Of a DNA stretch of 6,699 nt, positions 1 to 4,912 are shown in pieces. Position 1 is the stretch's first letter. Every line of letters starts with the position of its first letter. The position numbers and the translations under genes were made by a program. This DNA is from Thermomicrobiales bacterium (GTDB lineage Bacteria; Chloroflexota; Chloroflexia; Thermomicrobiales; UBA6265), in contig JADLCW010000096.1 in NCBI GenBank assembly GCA_020847015.1, positions 1 through 6,699 of the forward strand, in the 5' to 3' direction. The notes beneath the pieces were generated by a model, which was not told where the DNA came from, did not search any database, and worked only from the letters and a program-made list of their open reading frames with translations.

Positions 1-287
1 AATCTCCAGCTTGCGTCGATCCGGACCTGGCTTGCTGCGCTCGGCTCCGTTCTGGAACCGCGGACGATCGATTTCGAAGCAGACGAACCAGCGGCGCACG
101 CTACCGCGGATCCTCTCTTACCCGTTCCCGGCGGGCGAGCGCGGCCCGCTCGTCGGTGGCCCGTCAGCCCGGCAACCGCCATCCGATCGATCCGGCCCGT
201 CGTAGCTCCGGCGGAGACGGGCGGCGGCAGGGCGGCGCGCTCTACGTCTGCCGGCAGGGGAGGTCGCCATTCGCCGCTGGAACGCTC
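1..287. other. Left-edge stretch with no confident gene
   Basis: This is the region 3' of the S13 peptidase stop codon. On the plus strand, the frame beginning at base 1 is open up to a TAG at 301-303. Its first 30 or so codons read like a plausible protein C-terminus (NLQLASIRTWLAALGSVLEP, then an acidic stretch), but the rest is Arg/Pro/Gly-rich like untranslated GC-rich DNA. On the minus strand, a GTG at 97-99, with an AGAGAGG-like element about 12 bases upstream, opens a frame (VRRWFVCFEIDRPRF...) running off the window edge. The two readings overlap antisense and cannot both be genes. I recognise neither product. No clear terminator follows the S13 gene; the best stem is a 6-bp CGGCAG/CTGCCG pair at 225-230 and 248-253 with a 17-base loop and no T-tract. 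Confidence 0.3.
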
Positions 288-1928
288 TCAGCCGGCTTCA
301 TAGATCGCGTTGGCGATGACCGCCTCGTCTTCGAATACCTCGGTGACGTCGGCGATGCTCTGGACGGGGCCGGCGTCGTTCAGGAATACCGCAAAGGCGA
401 GCTGCCGACCGCTGCGCGCGTTGATGTACCCGGCGAGGTTCTGGGCCTTTAGCGCGCCATCGGCGAGCGTCGTGCCGGTTTTCGCAAACACGTGGCCCCG
501 CGCCGGCAAGTTCACGCCGCTGTGGGCGAGCGAGCCATCTACTCCGAGCGTCGGGAGACCCGCTCGGTAGGCTGCCGCGACATCAGTTTTGCCCATCTCC
601 ATCAGCATCTGGACCGTTGCCTGCGGCGTGGCTTGACTATCGGGGGAACCGCTGCCATTGGTCGGGAAGTCGAATGCGTCGGCCGCGAGTCCGAAGTCGT
701 CGATAAGCGTGGTTCGCTCCGCCGCGAGGGCGCCGGTAATGGTCCGCTGACCCTGAGTGAGCCCGAAGAGCATCAGGCTGAGATTCGCGCCCAGATTGAG
801 ACTCACCTTCAGAATGAGCTTTGCATACTCGGAGTAGGGCGGGGACCCGAATTGCGCGACGCGAGTCTCCTCCGTGTAGGAGTCCGGCGCCGGAAGCCGT
901 TCTATCGGATTGTTCGCCACCGGCGGCGCCGAAATGGTCACGCCGGCGCGCTCGAGCGCCTCGATGAATGCGGTGCGGGCAAATGCCGCCGGTTCTTCGA
1001 TGCGGAAGGTTTGCACCATCTCCGCACTGCCGGAGAGCGGGGCCTCGTAGCCGATGGGGATGCCGCCCGTGACCGTGCCGAAGCAGCCGGGCGTCCCCAC
1101 GCAGGCTGCTAGCCCGCCGCCGGACAGCAACACCGTGTTGGGCTCGTCCGCCGCCACGGTGGTCACCGTTCCGCCTACGGTGAACGCTCCGGTTTGAGGG
1201 CGCCAGTCGACAGTCGCGTCTTGCCCCGGTTCGGTGGGCGAGATCGTCACATCGACCATGTTCTCGTTGACCATGATCGGGGTGATCAAGAGATTTTGGT
1301 TCGGAACCCGGAAGCTGTCGAAGAGCCGGTCATCGACGATGATCTCGCCGGTCACCGATCGGATGCCCGAGGCCCACACCTGTCGCGCCAGGTCGTCGAG
1401 ACCGCGCAATGGATCCTGGGGAGTCAGAATCGCGGTTCCGAGGTTGTTGGCGTCGTTGTGATCGAAGTCGGTGAAGGCGATCGAGCCGTCGTCGTTCAGG
1501 CGGCCGCCCAAGGTCAGATCGCCGGCAGCCACGAGGATGAGATCGCCGATCAACCTGCCCCCCGCGTTGACGGGACCCCGCCGGTGCACGGGAGTCGAGA
1601 AACGGTGATCGGCGCCGAGGCGGTCCAGCGCGAGACCGACCGAGAACAGTTTGCGCACCGAACCGGTCAGCGCCATCTGGTCGGGGTGCAACGCATAAAC
1701 TGGCTCGCCGGTCTCCATATCGGCAACGAGGATGCTCCAGGTGGACGCAACATAGCGAGGCTTCCGCATCACCGCCGCGATCGCATCCGGCAAGGGAGCC
1801 GTCGACGCCGCGCCGCGCCGCGACGAATAGCCGATGGCCGCCGCGCCGCCGACCAGCGCCGAGGCGCGGAGCAGAGTGCGGCGGTTTAGCCTGGTCACGC
1901 CGGAAGCTGGGACGCCATGCGTTTCCAT
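288..1928 (-). CDS. dacB: Tat-exported D-Ala-D-Ala carboxypeptidase/endopeptidase, S13 (PBP4) family
   Basis: Predicted class C low-molecular-weight penicillin-binding protein. The family hydrolyses the terminal D-Ala of peptidoglycan stem peptides and/or cuts peptide cross-links outside the membrane. The 546-aa product has a twin-arginine signal (NRRTLLR, Arg16-Arg17, then a hydrophobic Ala/Gly segment to about residue 34). Next is the active-site SxxK motif (Ser90-Val-Arg-Lys93), then about 280 residues before the SxN motif (Ser376-Leu-Asn378). That long insert is the hallmark of S13 enzymes. An NGSGS motif (424-428) and the KTG triad (Lys483-Thr-Gly485) follow in the usual order, so all catalytic motifs are present. 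Cys276 and Cys282 in the insert could form a disulfide. The ATG is supported by GAAGGG seven bases upstream. The gene appears monocistronic: an 870-bp gap separates it from the next gene upstream. Family assignment is firm; whether carboxy- or endopeptidase activity dominates cannot be read from sequence. Confidence 0.93.
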   Translation of the reverse strand: METHGVPASGVTRLNRRTLLRASALVGGAAAIGYSSRRGAASTAPLPDAIAAVMRKPRYVASTWSILVADMETGEPVYALHPDQMALTGSVRKLFSVGLALDRLGADHRFSTPVHRRGPVNAGGRLIGDLILVAAGDLTLGGRLNDDGSIAFTDFDHNDANNLGTAILTPQDPLRGLDDLARQVWASGIRSVTGEIIVDDRLFDSFRVPNQNLLITPIMVNENMVDVTISPTEPGQDATVDWRPQTGAFTVGGTVTTVAADEPNTVLLSGGGLAACVGTPGCFGTVTGGIPIGYEAPLSGSAEMVQTFRIEEPAAFARTAFIEALERAGVTISAPPVANNPIERLPAPDSYTEETRVAQFGSPPYSEYAKLILKVSLNLGANLSLMLFGLTQGQRTITGALAAERTTLIDDFGLAADAFDFPTNGSGSPDSQATPQATVQMLMEMGKTDVAAAYRAGLPTLGVDGSLAHSGVNLPARGHVFAKTGTTLADGALKAQNLAGYINARSGRQLAFAVFLNDAGPVQSIADVTEVFEDEAVIANAIYEAG

Positions 1929-1935
1929 CAGTACG

Positions 1936-1941
1936 CCCTTC
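1936..1941 (-). promoter_or_regulatory. Ribosome binding site of the S13 peptidase gene
   Basis: GAAGGG on the minus strand ends seven bases before the ATG at 1926-1928. It supports that start over downstream alternatives and keeps the complete Tat signal in the protein. Confidence 0.65.
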
Positions 1942-1984
1942 GACGATCTCGCGGAATGCGAGCGGGGCGGAACCCGCTGACCCG

Positions 1985-1993
1985 ATCCTAGCA
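1985..1993 (-). promoter_or_regulatory. Possible extended -10 promoter for the S13 peptidase gene
   Basis: The minus strand reads TGC-TAGGAT, an extended -10 arrangement (TGn directly before a hexamer sharing four of six bases with TATAAT). It lies about 57 bases before the start codon, which would give a leader of roughly 50 bases. No convincing -35 box lies 16-18 bases upstream; a TTGACG is present but only five bases away. The assignment is inference from motif and position. Confidence 0.35.
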
Positions 1994-2108
1994 GGCGTCA
2001 ATACAGCACGGAACGCTCGCCCCGACGACGCGCGCTGGCCGGGATGCGTCGCCGTCGATATTGCGGCACGTGCGCGGCCTCCGGCCGCCCAAACACTGGC
2101 GCGCAGTT

Positions 2109-2186
2109 CGATGTCGGCTTTAGGCCAATAGGACATCGGTGCGGCGCGGGTGCAAGTCCGCGCCGCTGGTGGTTTGGCCCGCGCCA
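2109..2186 (+). promoter_or_regulatory. Weak cobalamin-riboswitch-like core
   Basis: In order on the plus strand this stretch shows GGC-loop-GCC followed directly by AATAGG (2116-2132), then GGTGCAAGTCC (2149-2159) inside a GC hairpin, CTG right after the stem (2166-2168), and CCCGC (2178-2182) followed shortly by TGA. The cobalamin riboswitch core has AATAGGGAA, GGTGNAANTCC, CTG and CCCGCAACTGT in that order. Against it: the spacing between AATAGG and GGTG is too long, CAACTGT is not intact, I find no convincing B12 box (AGCCAGGANACCTGCC) downstream, and no plus-strand gene follows. It could be a decayed or variant riboswitch, or chance. Confidence 0.15.
2141..2166 (+). repeat. Perfect 9-bp inverted repeat
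   Basis: GCGGCGCGG and CCGCGCCGC flank the 8-base loop GTGCAAGT. It lies two bases after the 7-bp stem CGATGTC/GACATCG (2109-2115 and 2132-2138), so the two would stack as neighbouring hairpins in an RNA. It is not next to any gene end, so a terminator role is unlikely. Confidence 0.8.
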
Positions 2187-2580
2187 TGAATTGGACGAGT
2201 TCGCCTGGCGGCAGATCGGGCGCCGAACCCGGCCGGTCCCGTTTGGCAGGCCGCCGGCTGGATCGAGCCTGGCTGGCACAGCGTGCCCTACGTCGGTTGC
2301 CAGCGTTGGCGCTGGTCGCCGAGTGTGAACCGATCGGAGCCTGGTGTCGGCGTCCCCATGCGATGCCGAGCCGACGAACACTTGTGGTGGTTGGCGACGA
2401 GCGGGGAGAAGATCGCTCGGCTCGCCGGCCGGGGCGATGCTCCAATCATGCCTCGCGGTCGCCAACGGTCCCTGCCGCGGCGGAGCCATCATGTCGAATT
2501 GGCAGGACACTGGCAGGCGCGATTGGCGATCCTGACGGCGCCGCGACAGACCAAGAATGCTTGCGCGGGTTCTGCTCCGG

Positions 2581-2651
2581 GGGCCAGCGCCGCTCCTGGC
2601 CCATGCAACGCGAACTGCGTGCAGGTTCGCGTTGCGGCGGAGAAGACCGCC
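2581..2651 (+). repeat. Three back-to-back perfect hairpins
   Basis: The first stem is GGGCCAG/CTGGCCC (2581-2587 and 2596-2602, 8-base loop). After two bases comes GCAACGCGAAC/GTTCGCGTTGC (2605-2615 and 2625-2635, 9-base loop), the longest uninterrupted stem in the window. Immediately following is GGCGG/CCGCC (2636-2640 and 2647-2651, loop AGAAGA). All are perfect complements. Such an array more than 650 bp from the nearest downstream start codon and 150 bp past the NYN stop points to structured RNA or a protein-binding palindrome array rather than a simple terminator. Confidence 0.8.
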
Positions 2652-2760
2652 ATGCAATCGTCACGAGCGGGTTCCGGCAGGAGGGCGCTCACATTGTGTC
2701 GGAATCTTGCGATACGACCTCGGTATTGGCGCATTGGCCCTCGGGCGCGCATCGCACGGA

Positions 2761-2790
2761 GTCCCCGCGCCGGGATTGCGGCGCGGGGGC
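2761..2790 (-). terminator. Terminator-like hairpin after the NYN gene
   Basis: CCCCGCGCCG and CGGCGCGGGG form a perfect 10-bp GC stem with a 6-base loop (2763-2772, 2773-2778, 2779-2788), 14 bases after the TAA of the NYN gene. Position and strength suit a minus-strand transcription terminator. No T-tract follows on either strand, so it may need Rho or act as a 3'-end stabiliser. On the plus strand the stem extends by one G-U and one G-C pair, so it could equally close the candidate plus-strand RNA. Confidence 0.5.
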
Positions 2791-2802
2791 CGGAGCGATC
2801 GC

Positions 2803-3828
2803 TTAGAAGTCGCGGAGCGGGCGCGCCTCGCCGGGAGCCAGCAGGTTGCCGCGATTGTCCTCCGGCTCCCCCTCGACCTCGGCCACGATCTCGATCTCGT
2901 CGTCATCCTCGTAGACATCGTCGTAGTCGACGAGCGCGGACTCGTCGGCGGTTTCGTATTCCTCGTCGTCCTGCGGCAACCCGTCGTAGAAGGCGTTGTG
3001 GTAGTCGGGCAGCGTCTCTCGCACCAGCGGGTGGTTCGAGTTCAACTCGGTGGTGACCAGCTCCTGACCCTGTCCGTTGACGGTTTGCCGCTTGCTCAGG
3101 ATGCCCTTGCGCAAAAACTCCATCACCTTCGCCTCGATGTGCTCCGAGGGCAGCACCGAGCGGTCGACGAAGCGCCAGAGCGTGCGGCTCATGTGACTCT
3201 GGGTCGGCACGAACCCATCGTGGAGCTGATTGATGTAGGCGTCGATCGCCCGCACCACCTGCTTGTCGACATCGGCCGACTGGGCGATCTGCAGCGGATC
3301 CTCGGCTCCGGCGGCAGCGACCAGATCCGGGCTAACCGAACCGGGCACGCCGCAGATGACCACGCGCTTGCCCAATCGGTTGCGCAGCGTGGTCACCAGC
3401 CGGATGAAATCCTTGTCGCCGGTGAAGAGCAGAAAAGTTTCGATGTCGGGTCGGGTAAGCGCGGTATTGATGACATCGATGACGAAGTTGAGATCGGCCC
3501 GCGATTGAATCTTCTCTCGTCCCTGGCTGTCGGAGGTGCGCTTGGCGGGGTAGTGCTGCGCTTCGAACCCGGCCACATCCAGCCGCATGCGCACCGCGGG
3601 CGGATGCTGGTCGAAATCGGCATAGGCGCGGGCCACCGCCATCAAACCATAGCTGAGCGTCTTGTCGCGCCAGGAAATGGGATCCGGCTCGCGCCCGAAC
3701 GAGTTGATCGTCGAATAGCGGATGTTCTCGAAATCCACGAACGCCGCGACCTCGCCGCGCGGCATCGCACCGCCGGCGGCGGTATCGGTAGTCACACCAG
3801 AACGCGATCCAGATTCGTCATATCCCAC
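2803..3828 (-). CDS. NYN (PIN-like) domain protein with probable winged helix and acidic tail
   Basis: The 341-aa cytoplasmic protein begins with a metal-dependent nuclease-like NYN domain of the LabA/DUF88 type, a family linked to RNA processing or decay. Visible motifs are VAAFVDFEN (first conserved Asp, residue 32), ADLNFVIDV (Asp112, Asp118) and LLFTGDKDF (Asp138, Asp140), followed by a strand-plus-glycine segment VVICGVPGS (156-164). These acidic residues would bind the catalytic metal. Residues about 186-265 are mainly helical with a basic KGILSKRQ stretch and resemble a winged-helix or OST-HTH-like nucleic-acid-binding module, but this is inferred. Residues about 286-323 are strongly acidic (Asp/Glu/Tyr runs), perhaps a disordered or autoinhibitory tail. 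The GTG start is chosen because GGAGGA lies six bases before it; an in-frame ATG at 3841-3843 sits upstream of that site, and the frame stays open to 4221 through non-coding and pseudogene DNA. A hairpin follows the stop. The RNA substrate is unknown. Confidence 0.88.
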   Translation of the reverse strand: MGYDESGSRSGVTTDTAAGGAMPRGEVAAFVDFENIRYSTINSFGREPDPISWRDKTLSYGLMAVARAYADFDQHPPAVRMRLDVAGFEAQHYPAKRTSDSQGREKIQSRADLNFVIDVINTALTRPDIETFLLFTGDKDFIRLVTTLRNRLGKRVVICGVPGSVSPDLVAAAGAEDPLQIAQSADVDKQVVRAIDAYINQLHDGFVPTQSHMSRTLWRFVDRSVLPSEHIEAKVMEFLRKGILSKRQTVNGQGQELVTTELNSNHPLVRETLPDYHNAFYDGLPQDDEEYETADESALVDYDDVYEDDDEIEIVAEVEGEPEDNRGNLLAPGEARPLRDF

Positions 3829-3834
3829 TGGAAA

Positions 3835-3840
3835 TCCTCC
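3835..3840 (-). promoter_or_regulatory. Ribosome binding site that fixes a GTG start for the NYN gene
   Basis: GGAGGA on the minus strand is followed after six bases by GTG (3826-3828), in frame with the NYN domain. Because the upstream ATG (3841-3843) directly abuts the GGAGGA on its 5' side, that ATG cannot use this site, so GTG is the better start. Confidence 0.75.
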
Positions 3841-3990
3841 CATGGGCGCACGGTTCGTTGCCCGCGGAACCGGATGGCGGACGATTCGTTTATCGACGGA
3901 TTGGTTCGCCAGATCGCACTCGCCGGAGCCACGCGCCAAACGTCCTACACCTGAGCCATTAATCGTCGGGCATGGCGCCCGCATGCAAAC

Positions 3991-4017
3991 CGTCGCCGGC
4001 CTGCACCGCCGGCGACG
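3991..4017 (-). terminator. Perfect 10-bp hairpin between ROK remnant and NYN gene
   Basis: CGTCGCCGGC and GCCGGCGACG flank a 7-base loop (4001-4007). It begins 43 bases past the ROK remnant stop and lies over 160 bases before the NYN start. On the minus strand the stem is followed by GTTTGC, a poor T-tract. It probably ends transcription of the serine hydrolase/ROK unit, which would make the NYN gene separately transcribed. I found no convincing -35/-10 pair in 3841-3990. Confidence 0.5.
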
Positions 4018-4060
4018 CGATGAGTCTAGCATGCCGTTCGCGAGCCGCATCCCGCCGCGC

Positions 4061-4912
4061 TCAAGCAGCGGCGAGGGCCGTGCCGGCGGAGCCGGCGGCA
4101 TCGCCCAATCCCGCGCGCACGATCTCGACCGGGCAGCCCGGAGTCGACGACGTCTCGCGGCGAGTGTTGAATGAGGCGACATCAAACAGCGGGTCGACCG
4201 CCTCGACGATGCCGCCGTCAAGCTCGATGCGGCCGGGATTGAGCAGATTGATCCACAACCCGAGAAAACGCCCGGCCTCGCGCACCACCTCGACGGTCAG
4301 CTCGATGTGGCTGCGGTGGCCTTCGCTGGCGCGCCGGAGCGGATCGCCATGCCGCCATCGGCGCCCTCGGCGTCGAGATCGACAGCGCCACGAGATGACC
4401 GATGTCGCCAACCGACCCAGCGGCCATCGCCGATGTACCGCGCGCACGATGGCTCCGCCCACACCGGGGCCGGGAACGCCGCGGACGACGTTCTCTGCGT
4501 CTTTGCCGGCCCCGAATGCCATCTTGCCCGGTACGGCGATCTGCGCGCCGTTGCGCCGCGCCGCCGGCACGCCGAGTCGCTCGCGCAGACGGGCGGCGAT
4601 CGGCAGGCTGACAACGACCTGGCTGAGCTGGGGCTCGCTCAGCCGCACCCCTTCGGCGGCGTCCACCTGCCCCACGTTGCCGACGCCAATGCCGCGCGGC
4701 GCGGTTGGCCGCCTTCATCGCTCCTTCGGCCACGTCGTACAGGCGCTCCAGCACCTCGCGCAGGCTATTCCACGCCGACGTTTTCTTCTTCGCCATGCCG
4801 CCGATTGGCTGGCGCCGAGATCGATGATTGCTCCCAGCAGCTTGGCGCCGCCAAAAGCGATCCCGAGCGCGAAATTGCGCGCTACGGTCGTGGTCGTTCG
4901 TTCGCCGCTCAG
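4061..4912 (-). pseudogene. ROK-family sugar kinase remnant, multiply frameshifted
   Basis: ROK kinases phosphorylate sugars with ATP or act as sugar-sensing repressors. Here the family's landmarks appear in the right order but in different frames. The glycine-rich N-terminus reads LGIAFGGAKLLGAIIDLG (about 4867-4814) where DxGGT is expected. LREVLERLYDVAEGAMKAAN (from 4763) follows in a second frame. GIGVGNVGQVD through KMAFGAGKDAENVV and GVGGAIV (4693-4439) is back in the first frame. RYIGDGRWVG (4440-4411) is in the third, GDIGHLVAL (4409-4383) is in the second again, and GDPLRRAS through FLGLWINLLNPGRI and DGGIVEAV to a TGA (4348-4061) is in the first. At least five frame changes are needed. 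The metal/phosphate Asp of DxGGT is Ala, the END-type catalytic motif reads RNG, and the Cys-rich zinc segment after the GH motif is missing. Reassembled length is about 284 codons, slightly short for the family. It was probably co-transcribed with the serine hydrolase upstream. Confidence 0.85.

Larger units (their letters stand above)
2074..2790 (+). ncRNA. Candidate large structured RNA in the 870-bp gene-free gap (hypothesis)
   Basis: The gap 1929-2802 has no convincing protein gene: the open frames on both strands give Arg/Pro/Cys-rich, low-hydrophobic translations with no recognisable domain. It does hold many inverted repeats with short loops. These are 2074-2088 (6 bp), 2109-2138 (7 bp), 2141-2166 (9 bp), 2275-2287 (5 bp), 2300-2315 (6 bp), 2346-2375 (6 bp), 2405-2443 (4+5+4 bp with small internal loops), 2581-2602 (7 bp), 2605-2635 (11 bp), 2636-2651 (5 bp), 2665-2690 (5 bp), 2710-2728 (6 bp with one G-U) and 2761-2790 (12 pairs with one G-U). 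At five stems the next flanking pair is G-U if the plus strand is RNA (2108/2139, 2299/2316, 2345/2376, 2604/2636, 2762/2789). At none of the stems checked is it G-U on the minus strand. That favours plus-strand transcription, opposite to the genes. I recognise no known RNA class; motifs expected of RNase P RNA, tmRNA and SRP RNA are absent. No clear plus-strand promoter or T-tract was found. The boundaries are only those of the outermost hairpins. Confidence 0.28.

Noticed and set aside
1330..2445. Long minus-strand frame running from the gap into the S13 gene region
   Set aside because: It is a shadow of the S13 gene in another frame, extended through the gap. The translation is Arg/Pro/Ala-rich with no domain or signal, and it conflicts with the well-supported S13 start at 1928.
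2500..2517. Direct repeat TGGCAGG twice at 11-base spacing, with a third copy at 2244-2250
   Set aside because: Seven bases is too short to be meaningful in DNA of this composition. There is no regular array, so it is neither a CRISPR nor an iteron set.
1998..2657. 219-codon minus-strand open frame in the gap
   Set aside because: No recognisable domain, no hydrophobic core, rich in Arg, Pro and His, and no good ribosome binding site. Such frames arise often in GC-rich DNA.
2074..2790. RNase P RNA, tmRNA or SRP RNA as the identity of the hairpin-rich region
   Set aside because: The GAGGAAAGTCC and ACAGAA...GGCTTA motifs of RNase P, the tRNA-like ends of tmRNA and the GGAAG/AGCAGC core of SRP RNA were sought and not found in convincing form.
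2150..2806. 218-codon and 257-codon plus-strand frames in and beyond the gap
   Set aside because: Arg- and Cys-rich translations without motifs. The longer one runs antisense into the NYN gene and the two overlap each other in different frames.
3941..3966. tRNA D-arm-like sequence on the minus strand (TGGCTCAGGTGTAGGAC)
   Set aside because: The D-stem arms do not pair properly, and there is no T-arm GGTTCGAATCC-like sequence or acceptor stem at the required distance.
3829..4221. N-terminal extension of the NYN protein up to a start at 4221
   Set aside because: The added 131 residues are Arg/Ser/Ala-rich, run through the ROK remnant and the 3991-4017 hairpin, and contain no motif. The GGAGGA site before the GTG at 3826-3828 gives a much better start.
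4218..4796. Stand-alone gene beginning MAKKKTSAWNS
   Set aside because: Only about 24 residues of this frame match the ROK helix region, after which it becomes Arg-rich while the ROK sequence continues in another frame. It is a piece of the pseudogene.
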